Below are positions 36,287 to 46,124 of a stretch of 64,000 bases of DNA, in pieces. Both the position numbers and the translations under genes were made by a program. Origin of the DNA: Roseovarius dicentrarchi (GTDB taxonomy: Bacteria; Pseudomonadota; Alphaproteobacteria; Rhodobacterales; Rhodobacteraceae); NCBI RefSeq assembly GCF_003316635.1, contig NZ_QNQP01000014.1, positions 1 through 64,000 of the forward strand. The letters are read 5' to 3'. How positions within the stretch are numbered: the stretch's first letter is position 1; each line of letters starts with the position of its first letter. Below the pieces are notes generated by a model, which saw only the letters and a list, made by a program, of their open reading frames with translations, ran no database searches and was not told where the DNA came from.

Positions 36287-36955
36287 CTATTCTTCGAAAA
36301 GTTCGCTCTGATCGCCGGGTTTGAGCGGCAAATCATCTTCGTCATCATCCTGCGGGGCGGCGCCGGGCATCGACATCGGCGGCAGGCGGTTGTCCAGCAG
36401 GCCGGCGGCGCGCAATTCTGCCAGCCCCGGCAGATCGCGCGCCGCCTCCAGCCCGAAATGGCCCAGAAAAATATCGGTGACGACGAACGTGACAGGCCGG
36501 CCCGGTGTCATTTTCCGCCTGCCAAAGCGGATCCACTCCATCTCCAACAGCTGGTCCACCGTTCCACGGCTGACCGACACGCCGCGAATCTCCTCGATTT
36601 CCGCGCGGGTGACCGGCTGATGATAGGCAATGATGGCCAGCGTCTCGATCGCGGCGCGGCTGAGTTTGCGCGTCTCGACCGTTTCGCGCTGCATCAGGTG
36701 GCCCAGATCCGGCGCCGTGCGCAGCGCGTATCCATCCCCGACCCGCACCAGCGTCACCCCGCGCCCCTCGTAGCGGCGGCGCACATGCGCCAGCGCCTCG
36801 GCCGCGTCGCAGCCATGCGGCAGGCGCGCCTCCAGCTCGCGCGTGCTGACAGGCTCTGCCGTGGCGAACAAGATCGCCTCCACCATACGTTCCTGTTCCG
36901 CCATGGGCGGCACATCAAACAGAGGTTTCATTTCCTTATCAGAAGCTTGCGACAC
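36287..36955 (-). CDS. scpB: Segregation and condensation protein B
   Basis: 222 aa. It is the winged-helix partner that binds the C-terminal part of ScpA kleisin in the SMC-ScpAB condensin. The VEAILFATAEPVSTRELEARL start, LSRAAIETLAIIAYHQPVTRAEIEEIRGVSV and FGRRKMTPGRPVTFVVTDIFL are diagnostic. The start appears to be GTG at 36955, 4 nt after the scpA stop; an ATG eight codons later is an alternative. The acidic tail DDDEDDLPLK is common. Confidence 0.92.
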   Translation of the reverse strand: MSQASDKEMKPLFDVPPMAEQERMVEAILFATAEPVSTRELEARLPHGCDAAEALAHVRRRYEGRGVTLVRVGDGYALRTAPDLGHLMQRETVETRKLSRAAIETLAIIAYHQPVTRAEIEEIRGVSVSRGTVDQLLEMEWIRFGRRKMTPGRPVTFVVTDIFLGHFGLEAARDLPGLAELRAAGLLDNRLPPMSMPGAAPQDDDEDDLPLKPGDQSELFEE

Positions 36956-36959
36956 GCTG

Positions 36960-37739
36960 TTAATCCCGGCTCCGAATTTCTACGGGGGCGAATGCCTCCG
37001 ATTGGCGCAGCTCGATCCGCCCCTCTTTGGCCAGCTCCAGCGAGGCCGCGAAGGTTGACGCCGTGGCCGAGCGGCGCCGTGCCGGATCAGTGCCGAACCC
37101 CTCGGGCAGATAGGCCGAAATATCGGTCCAGCCGCCCGAAAACCCGATCAGGCTGCGCAGCCTGTCCAGCGCCTGCTCCAGCGAGAAGATCGAGTCGCGG
37201 TCCATCGCATAGGAGCGAAATTCGTCGCGCGTGCGGGTGCGCGCGTAGGCCTGCATCAGATCCAGCAGGGACGCGGTGTAGATCACCTTGCGCTGCCGCG
37301 TCACCGTTTCAGGCTGGCCGCGCGCAAAGAAATCGCGCCCCAGCCGATCGCGTGCCATCAGCCGCGCTGCAACGTCACGCATCGCTGCCAGCCGCTCCAG
37401 CTGGAAGGCCAGACGCGCGGCGAGTTCCTCGCCTGTCGGGCCGTCCTCCTCGGGGTCGGGCGGCAATAGCAGGCGGGACTTGAGAAAGGCCAGCCACGCG
37501 GCCATGACCAGGTAATCGGCCGCCAGCTCCAGCCGCAGGGCGCGGGCTTCTTCAACGAAATCAAGATATTGGCGCGCCAGTTCCAGCACGCTGATCTTGC
37601 GCAGATCCACCTTTTGACTGCGCCCAAGTGTCAATAGCAGATCCAGCGGCCCCTCGAACCCGTCAACGTCGACGATCAGCGCCTCGGCGGCCAGCCTGCC
37701 TGCGACGGCGCTTTGCGTGCTGCCAATGTCATCTGCCAT
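36960..37739 (-). CDS. scpA: Segregation and condensation protein A (kleisin)
   Basis: 259 aa. It bridges the SMC heads in bacterial condensin. FEGPLDLLLTLGRSQKVDLRKISVLELARQYLDF is split across the N-terminal kleisin domain, and LAADYLVMAAWLAFLKSRLLLP follows. The C-terminal winged helix FAASLELAKEGRIELRQSEAF is present. The length is normal. It overlaps nagZ by 11 nt and scpB follows 4 nt later, so nagZ-scpA-scpB form one unit, perhaps beginning at the SPOR gene or argS. Confidence 0.92.
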   Translation of the reverse strand: MADDIGSTQSAVAGRLAAEALIVDVDGFEGPLDLLLTLGRSQKVDLRKISVLELARQYLDFVEEARALRLELAADYLVMAAWLAFLKSRLLLPPDPEEDGPTGEELAARLAFQLERLAAMRDVAARLMARDRLGRDFFARGQPETVTRQRKVIYTASLLDLMQAYARTRTRDEFRSYAMDRDSIFSLEQALDRLRSLIGFSGGWTDISAYLPEGFGTDPARRRSATASTFAASLELAKEGRIELRQSEAFAPVEIRSRD

Positions 37740-38739
37740 AGGTCAGGCCGCCGCACATGGCCGAAAGGCGGGCCTCAAGCGCGGGGATATCGATATCTGT
37801 CGGTGTCCGCCGCGCCGCCAGCGCCGAAATCGCGCGGCGCTGGCCCGCGTCATCCAGCCTGCCCGCGGCGGCCGCCACCGCGCGCCGGTCCTCCAGGGAC
37901 GCGTTGCAAAGCAGCGCAACATCACAGCCCGCCTCAAGCGACGCGCGCGTGATATCCGTCAGGCTGCCCTCGAGCGCCTTCATCGAAATGTCATCGGTCA
38001 TGATCAGCCCGTCAAAGCCAATCTCGTCCCGGATCAGCCGCATCATGACGGGCGACACGGTGGCCGGGCGCTCGTCAATCGCCGCATATACCAGATGGGC
38101 GGTCATACCCATCGGCAGGTCATTCAGCGCCTTGAACGGGGCAAAATCGGTGGCTGTCAGCGCCTCCCTGCCCTCGGCGACAACGGGCAAGTCCAGATGG
38201 CTGTCTGCCTGCGCGCGTCCATGGCCGGGAATGTGTTTCAGCACAGGCAGCACGCCGCCATCCAGCAGCCCCTCCGCCACGGCGCGGCCCAGCAGCGCGA
38301 CGCGCGCGGGGTCCGTGCCATAGCAGCGATCGCGCAGGAAATCATGGGTTTGCGCGCCTGCGACATCGACCAGCGGCGCGCAGTTGCTGTCAATTCCCAG
38401 CTCATGCAGCTCTGCTGCGATCAGGCGATACCGCAGATACATCGCCTCGGCGGCCTGTTCCCCGGCCATGTCGACATGGTTCAGTGGCGCGGGCCATTTG
38501 CGCCAGAGCGGCGGGCGCAGGCGCTGCACGCGTCCGCCCTCCTGATCGATGGTGATGGGTGCATCGCGGCCAACCGCATCGCGCATGTCGGCGCAAAGGT
38601 TGCGCACCTGATCGGCGCTGTCGATATTGCGCGCAAACAGGATGAAGCCAAAGGGATCGGCCGCAGCGAAAAACCGCTTTTCCTCTGCGGTCAGGCGGTG
38701 CCCTTCGGCATCCAGTATAGTGGCGCCAAAATGGGTCAT
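37729..38739 (-). CDS. nagZ: Beta-N-acetylhexosaminidase NagZ
   Basis: 336 aa. A GH3 cytosolic enzyme that removes GlcNAc from anhydromuropeptides during cell-wall recycling. The KHIPGHG motif lies at residues 168-174 and carries the catalytic His-loop; the nucleophile Asp is near 249 in LIMTDDISM. IDQEGGRVQRL is also conserved. No signal peptide, in line with a cytoplasmic enzyme. It lies between a SPOR-domain protein, which binds denuded peptidoglycan, and scpAB. Confidence 0.94.
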   Translation of the reverse strand: MTHFGATILDAEGHRLTAEEKRFFAAADPFGFILFARNIDSADQVRNLCADMRDAVGRDAPITIDQEGGRVQRLRPPLWRKWPAPLNHVDMAGEQAAEAMYLRYRLIAAELHELGIDSNCAPLVDVAGAQTHDFLRDRCYGTDPARVALLGRAVAEGLLDGGVLPVLKHIPGHGRAQADSHLDLPVVAEGREALTATDFAPFKALNDLPMGMTAHLVYAAIDERPATVSPVMMRLIRDEIGFDGLIMTDDISMKALEGSLTDITRASLEAGCDVALLCNASLEDRRAVAAAAGRLDDAGQRRAISALAARRTPTDIDIPALEARLSAMCGGLTYGR

Positions 38740-38764
38740 GTGATCTTAATCTTATACATCAGGA

Positions 38765-39700
38765 TTATCGCGTAACGACAGGGATACACTCAGCTTTCTC
38801 AGATACCAGCGCCGAGCAGAAGCGGCGCGCATCGGCAAGGTCATCAAACCCGACCGCGCGCAAACGGTAGAAGGTGCGCCCGCCACTGGTGGCGCGCTGA
38901 ATGACGCGGTCCTTGCCGACAAGGTATTCCGAGAACCGCTTGGCAAGGCGGTCCCATTCCTCGCGGGCGATTTCCTCGCTGGAGAAGGCGCCCAGTTGCG
39001 CAAGGCGGGTGCCCACGGGGATTGCATCGGGGTCGATATCACGCACGCCTTGCGTGGTCGGCGCCACGGCGACCACCTCGCGGATGTTGCTCAGGTCGGC
39101 GGGCCGGGCCTTGGGGCGCAATGATGCCGCGACTGCAATCTCGTTGCTGGCCTCTGGCACGTTGTCGGCCTCCGGTGCCTCGGCGGCGTCTGGCAGATCC
39201 TCAAGCGGTGTCAGCCCGTCGCTGATGGCCTCTGCAAGGGCGAGCATATCCGGCTCTGCATCGGGCGCTGGTGTGGTTGGTTCGGTCTCGGCCATCTGGG
39301 GCGTGGCAGGTGCGGCGACGCTGTCTGTCAGCGGCTCGATCGGTCCTGCCGCGTCCTCATCGCTCAGGTCCAGCGGGGCGGGCGCAAGGATCAGCTGGTC
39401 AGGCGCGGCGGCGGCAGAGCCGACAGCGGCCACGTCATTGACCGACAGGCCCTGATTAAGCGCCTGCCGCCCGCCCGGATCCTCGGGTTGGATACGCATC
39501 GGGCCTTCGGCGGCGCGGATGACAGGCACGCCCGACACGTCGCGCACCAGCAGTTTGTAGCCCCAGACCCCCAGACCAATGACCAGACCAACCGACAAGA
39601 TGGACCCCAGCGCATAGGTGGCACGCGACAGTGGATGCGCCTGCGCAGGCGTCTCCGGCGCGTCCGAAGACCGGGATGTATCCTCTTGGAATCGTGACAT
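38765..39700 (-). CDS. SPOR-domain membrane protein
   Basis: 311 aa. A single transmembrane helix around residues 30-52 (ATYALGSILSVGLVIGLGVW), then a Pro/Ala/Glu-rich periplasmic stretch of about 170 residues. The C-terminal ~75 residues form a SPOR domain (VGTRLAQLGAFSSEEIAREEW, TFYRLRAVGFDDLADARRFC). SPOR domains bind peptidoglycan lacking stem peptides at the division septum. Its place between argS and nagZ is standard in Rhodobacterales. A role in division or cell-wall remodelling is inferred. Confidence 0.88.
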   Translation of the reverse strand: MSRFQEDTSRSSDAPETPAQAHPLSRATYALGSILSVGLVIGLGVWGYKLLVRDVSGVPVIRAAEGPMRIQPEDPGGRQALNQGLSVNDVAAVGSAAAAPDQLILAPAPLDLSDEDAAGPIEPLTDSVAAPATPQMAETEPTTPAPDAEPDMLALAEAISDGLTPLEDLPDAAEAPEADNVPEASNEIAVAASLRPKARPADLSNIREVVAVAPTTQGVRDIDPDAIPVGTRLAQLGAFSSEEIAREEWDRLAKRFSEYLVGKDRVIQRATSGGRTFYRLRAVGFDDLADARRFCSALVSEKAECIPVVTR

Positions 39701-39782
39701 TTATTGCCTCTTATGTGCCGATGGGGCGTCGCCCCGCCGACCTGACTGCTCTGCCTCGTATCTGCGCCGGGCTGTGTGCGCT

Positions 39783-41528
39783 TTAGCGCATCTCTTGGGC
39801 CGGGGTGACGCCCAAGATACCCAAACCTGCGGAAATAACAACGCTTGCGGCCTTGACCAGCGCGATTTTCGCCTGTGTCGCGGCCGGATCATCCTCCTGA
39901 AGGAAGCGCAGCTCGGGCGCATCATGGCCGCGATTCCACAGCGTATGCACCTCGGACGCCAGATCATAGAGGTAGAAGGCCACGCGGTGCGGCTCGTTCG
40001 TGCGGCCAGCGATTTCCACCAGACGCGGCCATTCGGCGATCTTGCGCGCCAGCGTCAGCTCGGCCTCGTGCGCAAGCAGATCCAGATCCGCAGCCGCAAG
40101 CGCGGCGTCCGAGACGTCAATGCCCGCGTCGCCCGCCTTGCGCATGACCGAGCAGACGCGCGCATGGGCGTATTGCACGTAGAACACCGGATTGTCCTTG
40201 GATTGCTCCAGCACCTTGTCGAAATCGAAATCCAGCGGCGCGTCGTTTTTCCGCGTCAGCATGACAAAGCGGGTGACATCGGCGCCGACCAGTTCGACCA
40301 CATCGCGCAGCGTGACGAACGTGCCGGCACGTTTGGACATCTTGAACGGCTCGCCATCCTTCCACAGCTTGACCAGCTGGGTCAGCTTTATCTCCAGCGG
40401 AACCTTGCCGTCCGACAGGGCAGAAACGGCGGCCTTCATGCGTTTGACATAGCCGCCATGATCGGCGCCGAACACGTCGATCAGCAGATCGAAACCGCGC
40501 GTCACCTTGTCGTAATGATAGGCGATATCGGGGGCGAAATAGGTCCAGGCGCCATCGGATTTCTTTACCGGACGGTCCACGTCATCGCCATGCGCGGTGG
40601 AGCGGAACAGGGTTTGTTCGCGCGGCTCCCAATCCTCGGGCAGCTTGCCCTTGGGCGGCTCCAGCACGCCCTCGTAGATCAGGCCCTTGTCGTCCAGCGC
40701 CTGAATGGATTTCTCAATCAGACCCGTGCCGTAGAAGGATTTTTCCGATGAAAACTTGTCCATCTCGACGCCGAGCGATTTCAGATCGGCGCGGATCAGG
40801 TCCATCATGGCGGCGGTGGCGTAGTCGCGCAGCTCTTCCAGCCAGACCTCTTCGGGCTGGCCGACCCAGGCATCGCCGACCTTGTCCTTCAGCGCCTCGC
40901 CCACGGCGATCAGGTAGTCGCCCGGATAGGTGCCGTCAGGAAAATCGACAGCGCGGCCATGCGCCTCAAGATAGCGCAGGTAGACGGAGCGCGCCAAGGT
41001 ATCGACCTGCGCGCCGCCATCGTTGATGTAGTATTCGCGCGTGACGTCATGGCCGGTGAAGTCCAGCAGGCTGGCCAGTGCATCGCCGAAAACCGCGCCG
41101 CGTGTGTGGCCCACATGCAAGGGGCCGGTGGGGTTGGCGCTGACATATTCGACGTTGACGCGCCGCCCCTGCCCCATGTCGGAGCGGCCGAAATCAATGC
41201 CCTTGGCCAGCACTGTGCCGACCACTGCGCGCCAGCTGGACGGTGCAAGGCGCAGGTTCAAAAATCCCGGTCCAGCCACGTCGGCGCTGGAGATGCGCGG
41301 ATCAAGGACCAGCTCGGCCGCCAGCGCGTCGGCGATGTCGCGTGGCTTCAACCCCGCGGGCTTTGCCAGGACCATCGCGGCGTTGGTCGCCATGTCGCCA
41401 TGCGCCGGATCGCGCGGCGGCTCCACCGTGACGTTGGCGCGGTCCAGTTCGGCGGGCAGCGTGCCTGCCCCCTCCATTGCGGTCAAAGCGTCCATTACGG
41501 CGGCGCGGATATCGGTAAAAAGGTTCAT
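39783..41528 (-). CDS. argS: Arginyl-tRNA synthetase
   Basis: 581 aa. A class-I synthetase with an N-terminal Add1 domain, then the HIGH-type motif HVGH at residues 138-141 in [16 protein letters not shown]. The [13 protein letters not shown] segment takes the KMSKS position, and the DALR anticodon-binding domain ends the protein ([13 protein letters not shown]). The ATG at 41528 is favoured over one six codons upstream, giving [11 protein letters not shown]. An 82-nt spacer separates it from the SPOR gene downstream. Confidence 0.96.
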   Translation of the reverse strand: MNLFTDIRAAVMDALTAMEGAGTLPAELDRANVTVEPPRDPAHGDMATNAAMVLAKPAGLKPRDIADALAAELVLDPRISSADVAGPGFLNLRLAPSSWRAVVGTVLAKGIDFGRSDMGQGRRVNVEYVSANPTGPLHVGHTRGAVFGDALASLLDFTGHDVTREYYINDGGAQVDTLARSVYLRYLEAHGRAVDFPDGTYPGDYLIAVGEALKDKVGDAWVGQPEEVWLEELRDYATAAMMDLIRADLKSLGVEMDKFSSEKSFYGTGLIEKSIQALDDKGLIYEGVLEPPKGKLPEDWEPREQTLFRSTAHGDDVDRPVKKSDGAWTYFAPDIAYHYDKVTRGFDLLIDVFGADHGGYVKRMKAAVSALSDGKVPLEIKLTQLVKLWKDGEPFKMSKRAGTFVTLRDVVELVGADVTRFVMLTRKNDAPLDFDFDKVLEQSKDNPVFYVQYAHARVCSVMRKAGDAGIDVSDAALAAADLDLLAHEAELTLARKIAEWPRLVEIAGRTNEPHRVAFYLYDLASEVHTLWNRGHDAPELRFLQEDDPAATQAKIALVKAASVVISAGLGILGVTPAQEMR

Positions 41529-41579
41529 AGCGTGGCTTCCTTGCATTCCCGGCCCGGTTTAACACCAAGGCGGCGCGCG

Positions 41580-43562
41580 TCAATCCGCAGCGGCGCTGCC
41601 GGGCTTGACCGTTTTCAGATCCGCGCCCCTTTCCCTGGCTTTTTGATCCGCCTCCCGCTCTGCCTGATCGTCGGCGTCTGCCTCGGCCTTGTCGGCGGCC
41701 TTTTGCACCGTGTCTGCCTGATCTTCGCTTGCGCCCTTGCGCTCGGCAGCTTCGGCGGCGCGTTCGCGGCGGGCGGACAAGGCCAGAAGACGCATGCCCG
41801 GACCGGCCTTGATACTGGCATCACCCGCGATGATGCGCATGCTGCGGCCCGGCGTCAGTTCGGCCAGCGGGATCGAATCGGGGTTGTCGGCGGTCCAATC
41901 CTCCACGGTGTATTCTTCGGTGATGTTGGTGGCGCGCACTTCCCACCCCTCTTGCATCAGGCGGGCCAGTTCCAGATAGCGGCGCCCCCCTGCAACGGTG
42001 CGCCCGCCCAATGTGGGGGGCAGTGCATGGCGCGTCTGCTCCTGCTTGGCGCGTTTCAGCTGATAGACATGTTCGCGGCCAAATTCGGGGCCAAGGTCGG
42101 TAGCCACCAGCGTGTTGTAGGCGTCATTGTCGGACGTCGCCACGATGCGGCCAAAGCTGATGAACTCGACCCCGTGTTCGGCGCCGTCTGACAGGATATC
42201 GCCAACATAGATCGGCAATCCCTGCTCTCGCGCCGCGCGAAGCCGCGCGCGGTTGGCATCCGCGATCAGGACGGGGATCTCTTCCTTTTGCAGCGCATCG
42301 GCGAAGGCGGCAGAGAATTGCGAGCCGCCGACGAATATCACGCCCGGCACCTGCGCCCCGGCCAGCCCCAGCGCCTGCGCCATGGGCCGCAAGGTGAAGC
42401 CGTGCAGCACAACCGTCGCTGCAACCAACGCAAAGGCCAGCGGCGTCAGCAGCGCGGCATCGTCGACACCCGCGCTGACCAGCCGTTCGGAGAACAGCCC
42501 CGCCACGGCCACCAGAACCACCCCGCGCGGGCCGGTAAAGGCGACCAGCAGCCGCTCTTTCATCGGAATATTGGTGGAGGCAAGCGACAGCATGACCGTC
42601 GCCGGGCGCACGACCAGAATGACCACGACGACGAAGGCAAGCGCAGGCCATCCCAGCAGGCTGAGCCGTTCGATATTCATGGATGCCGCCAGCAGGATGA
42701 ATACCCCCGACACCAGCAGGATCGTCGCATGTTCCTTGAAACGGCGCAGCTCGGTATAGCTGGGCAGTTTGGCGTTGGCGATGTAGAATCCCATGATCGT
42801 CACGGCCAGAAGGCCGCTTTCGTGCAGCACGCTGTCGGCCAGCGCAAAGACCAGAAGCAGCGACGCAAACAGCACCGGCACCTTCATGTATTCCGGCACG
42901 CGGCCCCGGCGGAACCCCTCGGACAGCAGCCAGCCTGCGGCGATGCCCATGACGATGGCGCCGATGATGCCCACGCTCATGTCCCAGATCGCGGCGCCCA
43001 CCTGTTCACTGGCATAGACGACCAGCACGACCTCGAACGCCAGAACGGCGGCCAGCGCGCCGATGGGATCGTTTACGATCGCCTCCCATTGCAGCAGTTG
43101 CGCCGGGCGCTTGGCCAGCCGCGCGGTGCGCAGGAGCGGGGCGATCACGGTGGGGCCGGTCACGATCATGATCCCGCCGAACACCGCCGAGCTGGACCAG
43201 CTGAGGCCGGCCACATAATGCAGCGCCAGTGCCGAGCCCAGCCAGCCGACAGGCGCACCGATGATCACCAGTCGCCGCACGCCCTTGGCCGCCTCGCGCA
43301 GACCGTGCAGGTCCAGTGTCATGCCGCCCTCGAACAGGATAATCGCAACCGCGATACTGATCATCGGTGTCATCAGCGGGCCGATGTCCCGTTCGGGGTC
43401 AAAAATGCCCAGCACCGGCCCGATAATCAGGCCCGCAAGCAGCATCAGAACAATGGCAGGCAGGCGCAGCTTCCACGCGACCCATTGCGACCCGACGCCG
43501 ATAGCCCCTACCAGCGCGAACGCCATGACTGGCGACATCGCGCCCGCTGTCTCAACTGCCAT
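41580..43562 (-). CDS. CPA-type cation/proton antiporter with RCK-like and charged C-terminal regions
   Basis: 660 aa. About 12-13 membrane spans in residues 10-400, with GGMTLDLHGLREAAKGVRR, GGIMIVTGPTVIAPLLR and QWEAIVNDPIGALAAVLAFE; the last contains the ND pair of electroneutral CPA1 (NhaP-like) exchangers. A cytoplasmic TrkA-N-like nucleotide-binding region follows (GVIFVGGSQFSAAFADAL, ANRARLRAAREQGLPIYVGD). The last ~70 residues are Ala/Glu/Lys/Asp-rich and probably coiled-coil. It should exchange Na+ or K+ for H+ in the inner membrane; the ion is not determined by sequence. dgt lies upstream, 3 nt away. Confidence 0.85.
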   Translation of the reverse strand: MAVETAGAMSPVMAFALVGAIGVGSQWVAWKLRLPAIVLMLLAGLIIGPVLGIFDPERDIGPLMTPMISIAVAIILFEGGMTLDLHGLREAAKGVRRLVIIGAPVGWLGSALALHYVAGLSWSSSAVFGGIMIVTGPTVIAPLLRTARLAKRPAQLLQWEAIVNDPIGALAAVLAFEVVLVVYASEQVGAAIWDMSVGIIGAIVMGIAAGWLLSEGFRRGRVPEYMKVPVLFASLLLVFALADSVLHESGLLAVTIMGFYIANAKLPSYTELRRFKEHATILLVSGVFILLAASMNIERLSLLGWPALAFVVVVILVVRPATVMLSLASTNIPMKERLLVAFTGPRGVVLVAVAGLFSERLVSAGVDDAALLTPLAFALVAATVVLHGFTLRPMAQALGLAGAQVPGVIFVGGSQFSAAFADALQKEEIPVLIADANRARLRAAREQGLPIYVGDILSDGAEHGVEFISFGRIVATSDNDAYNTLVATDLGPEFGREHVYQLKRAKQEQTRHALPPTLGGRTVAGGRRYLELARLMQEGWEVRATNITEEYTVEDWTADNPDSIPLAELTPGRSMRIIAGDASIKAGPGMRLLALSARRERAAEAAERKGASEDQADTVQKAADKAEADADDQAEREADQKARERGADLKTVKPGSAAAD

Positions 43563-43565
43563 CGC

Positions 43566-44765
43566 CTATCCTTCTATATCTTCGGGCCAGGACCCGGCGC
43601 CGCCGCGTCCGCCCAGATGCCGCGCGTGCTGCGACAGCGCAAACCGGTCGGTCATCCCGGCAATGTAATCGCTGACAAGCCGTGCAAGTTCCGTCGTTGT
43701 TTGTGCCGCCTGCACATCGCCCTGCCAGCGGCGCGGCAAATGATCCGGCTGCGCCATGTAGAACGGGAACAATCCATCGACAACTTCGGCCGCTTGCGCA
43801 CGCTGCACCATAACCATGGGCGCGCGGTACATGCGCGTAAAGAGAAAGTTGCGCACGCCCTTCAGATCCTGCCACAGTTGCGGTGAAAACCGGATGATCG
43901 GCCTCCCCAGATGGCGCACGGCCTGCGCATCGGGCAGATCCGCCGCCGAAATCAGCCCGCGCGATGTGTCGATCACATCGCCCACCATCACCCCGAACAC
44001 CCGGCGCAGCGCCTCGTGGCGGCGCCGGTAGCTGTCAAGACCGGGGTAGAGTCGGCCCACTTCCGCGTAGCACGGGCCGACGATGGGCAGCGCCGCAACC
44101 TCGTCTTCGGTGAACAGCCCGGCGCGCAGGCCGTCGTGCAAATCGTGGTTGTTATAGGCAATATCGTCGGCCAGCGCGGCCACCTGCGCCTCGGCGCTGG
44201 CATGGGTGTGCAGCTCCAGATCATGGCGGGCATCATACTCGGCCAGCGCATAGGGCAGATCGCCGGTGACGGGGCCGTTATGCTTGGCCAGACCCTCCAG
44301 CGTTTCCCAGCTGAGGTTGAGGCCGTCAAACTCGGCGTAATGCCGCTCCAGCGCGGTGACGATACGGATCGCCTGCGCGTTATGATCGAAACCGCCATAG
44401 GGCTGCATCAGCCGGTGCAGCGCATCCTCGCCGGTATGGCCAAACGGGGTGTGCCCCAGATCATGCGCCAGCGCGACCGCCTCGGTCAACTCGCCGTTCA
44501 GGCCAAGCGCGCCCGATATGGTGCGCGCCACCTGCGCCACCTCGATCGAATGCGACAGGCGGGTGCGGAAATAATCCCCCTCATGGGCGACAAACACCTG
44601 CGTCTTATGCTTGAGCCTGCGAAACGCGCTGGAGTGGATGATCCTGTCCCGGTCGCGTTGAAAACACGAACGAAAGGTGCTTTCATCCTCGGGCACCAGC
44701 CGCCCGCGCGACTGGTCTGGCTGTGCGGCGATGCAGGATGGCGCGGGCGCAGTGGGCGCAGTCAT
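43566..44765 (-). CDS. dgt: Deoxyguanosinetriphosphate triphosphohydrolase-like protein
   Basis: 399 aa, the length of type-2 (non-enterobacterial) dGTPase-like proteins. HD-domain metal ligands are visible: RLSHSIEVAQVARTI (His) and ALAHDLGHTPFGHTGED (HD), with a later DDIAYNNHDL. It hydrolyses dNTPs to nucleoside and triphosphate, affecting dNTP pools. The FRSCFQRDRDRIIHSSAFRRLKHKTQVF block is typical. It is divergent from erpA across a 91-nt spacer, and the antiporter gene follows after 3 nt. Start ATG at 44765 is favoured over an in-frame start 36 codons upstream, which would enter erpA. Confidence 0.9.
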   Translation of the reverse strand: MTAPTAPAPSCIAAQPDQSRGRLVPEDESTFRSCFQRDRDRIIHSSAFRRLKHKTQVFVAHEGDYFRTRLSHSIEVAQVARTISGALGLNGELTEAVALAHDLGHTPFGHTGEDALHRLMQPYGGFDHNAQAIRIVTALERHYAEFDGLNLSWETLEGLAKHNGPVTGDLPYALAEYDARHDLELHTHASAEAQVAALADDIAYNNHDLHDGLRAGLFTEDEVAALPIVGPCYAEVGRLYPGLDSYRRRHEALRRVFGVMVGDVIDTSRGLISAADLPDAQAVRHLGRPIIRFSPQLWQDLKGVRNFLFTRMYRAPMVMVQRAQAAEVVDGLFPFYMAQPDHLPRRWQGDVQAAQTTTELARLVSDYIAGMTDRFALSQHARHLGGRGGAGSWPEDIEG

Positions 44766-44856
44766 GGGCAGGCTCCTTGCCGGGTGGACGTGGCGCCCAT
44801 ATATTGCATTTGAAACCGGTGCGAAACTGCCCGCAGAACGACCTTCGGAGATGATG

Positions 44857-45180
44857 ATGAACCTGCCGCCCAAAGTGACCGACCGCGCGTTTGAACGCCT
44901 CAGTGAAATTGGTGCCGGGGATCAGGGCCAGGCCCTGCGCGTCGCCGTCGAGGGCGGCGGCTGCTCGGGCTTTCAGTACGAGATCAAGCTGGACAATCCG
45001 GCAGGTGACGATCTGGTGCTGGAAGGTCAGGGCCAGAAGGTGGTGATCGACGCGGTATCCCTGCCATTCCTGACCGGCGCCGTCATTGATTTCAGCGAAG
45101 AGCTGATCGGCGCGCGGTTCGTGATCGAGAATCCGAACGCCAGCAGCAGCTGCGGCTGCGGTACGTCTTTTTCGATGTAA
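44857..45180 (+). CDS. erpA: Iron-sulfur cluster insertion protein ErpA / HesB family
   Basis: 107 aa. An A-type carrier that delivers Fe-S clusters to apo-proteins. The three conserved Cys are present: Cys36 in GGGCSGFQ and Cys99/Cys101 in SSCGCG near the C-terminus. Three ATGs lie in tandem (44851, 44854, 44857); CGGAG immediately before the first makes the third best spaced. In many alphaproteobacteria this gene lies between dgt and xthA; here about 2.9 kb of other genes separate it from xthA. ErpA versus IscA cannot be decided from sequence alone. Confidence 0.88.
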   Translation: MNLPPKVTDRAFERLSEIGAGDQGQALRVAVEGGGCSGFQYEIKLDNPAGDDLVLEGQGQKVVIDAVSLPFLTGAVIDFSEELIGARFVIENPNASSSCGCGTSFSM

Positions 45181-45215
45181 TATAATGCCTTACAGACCGA
45201 TATTAATGCATCACA

Positions 45216-46124
45216 TTACTCTGCCGGGACCACTTTGCGCGCCGCGGGCGCCGGGAATGCCTGATCGAAAATCAGCCACGCCCCGGCTGTGATCACAAGC
45301 GCCGCGCCGAGGTACAGCGCCGCGCCCGGCACCTCGCCGAACACGGCGGCGCCAATGGCGACCATCCACAAGAACTGCAAGTTCATCAGCGGTGTGATCA
45401 CATAGGCAGGCAGCGCCCGAAACGCCCCCACGAGCAGCCAACGCGCCGCGAATAACAGCGCCGAATAAAGGCACACCCAGCCCAGATCGCCCAGCCCCAT
45501 CGGCGCCCAGACAAAGGGCAGCACGCAGGCCATGATCCCCGCCAGCGACAGATTGGGCCAGAACACCTGCGCCAAAAGATTGCCATCGCGCGTCCCGATA
45601 TAGCGCGACGCCATCATCGAAACGGTGCCCAGCATGACCGCGGCCAACGCCACCGCATGCCCCGCGCCAAGGCTGCTGATCCCGCCCGGCGCAAGGCACA
45701 GCAACCCGACCAGCCCCAGCATCAGCGCGCCCCATGCCTGCAGGCGCACAGCCTCGCCCAGAACAGGGCCGGACAAAAGCGCGGTAAAGAGCGGTATCAT
45801 CGCGATGAACAGAAAAACCTCGGCAAAGGGCAGCAGGCGAAACGCATAGAAAAAGGCGGCCGCGCCCAGAACTGTCGCAATGCTGCGGACCGCCATGGCG
45901 CGTGGACATGCCGTGCGCAAACCGCGTGGCGCCCCCCTCGCGCGATCCGCCAGCACCGCAAACAGCGCCACGATTCCACCAGACAGCGCAAACAGCTGCG
46001 GCGCGGCGTAGCTGGCCGCGAACATCTTGGTAATGGCATCGGCGCCGGATATCAGCGCCGTGTAGCCCACGGTCAGGCTGATCCCCGCCAGAATGGCAGC
46101 GCCGCCGGCGCGCAGGGCCGTCAT
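45216..46124 (-). CDS. EamA/DMT-family transporter
   Basis: 302 aa with about ten hydrophobic helices, two EamA repeats (residues about 10-145 and 155-290) and no signal peptide. The family exports metabolites, amino acids or small peptides; the substrate is not predictable. The ATG at 46124 overlaps the stop of the 359-aa unknown gene (ATGA), so both are translationally coupled, and the FTSSL-repeat gene precedes them. If the repeat protein is a precursor, this would be the candidate exporter, but EamA proteins normally move small molecules. It converges with erpA after about 35 nt. Confidence 0.85.
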   Translation of the reverse strand: MTALRAGGAAILAGISLTVGYTALISGADAITKMFAASYAAPQLFALSGGIVALFAVLADRARGAPRGLRTACPRAMAVRSIATVLGAAAFFYAFRLLPFAEVFLFIAMIPLFTALLSGPVLGEAVRLQAWGALMLGLVGLLCLAPGGISSLGAGHAVALAAVMLGTVSMMASRYIGTRDGNLLAQVFWPNLSLAGIMACVLPFVWAPMGLGDLGWVCLYSALLFAARWLLVGAFRALPAYVITPLMNLQFLWMVAIGAAVFGEVPGAALYLGAALVITAGAWLIFDQAFPAPAARKVVPAE

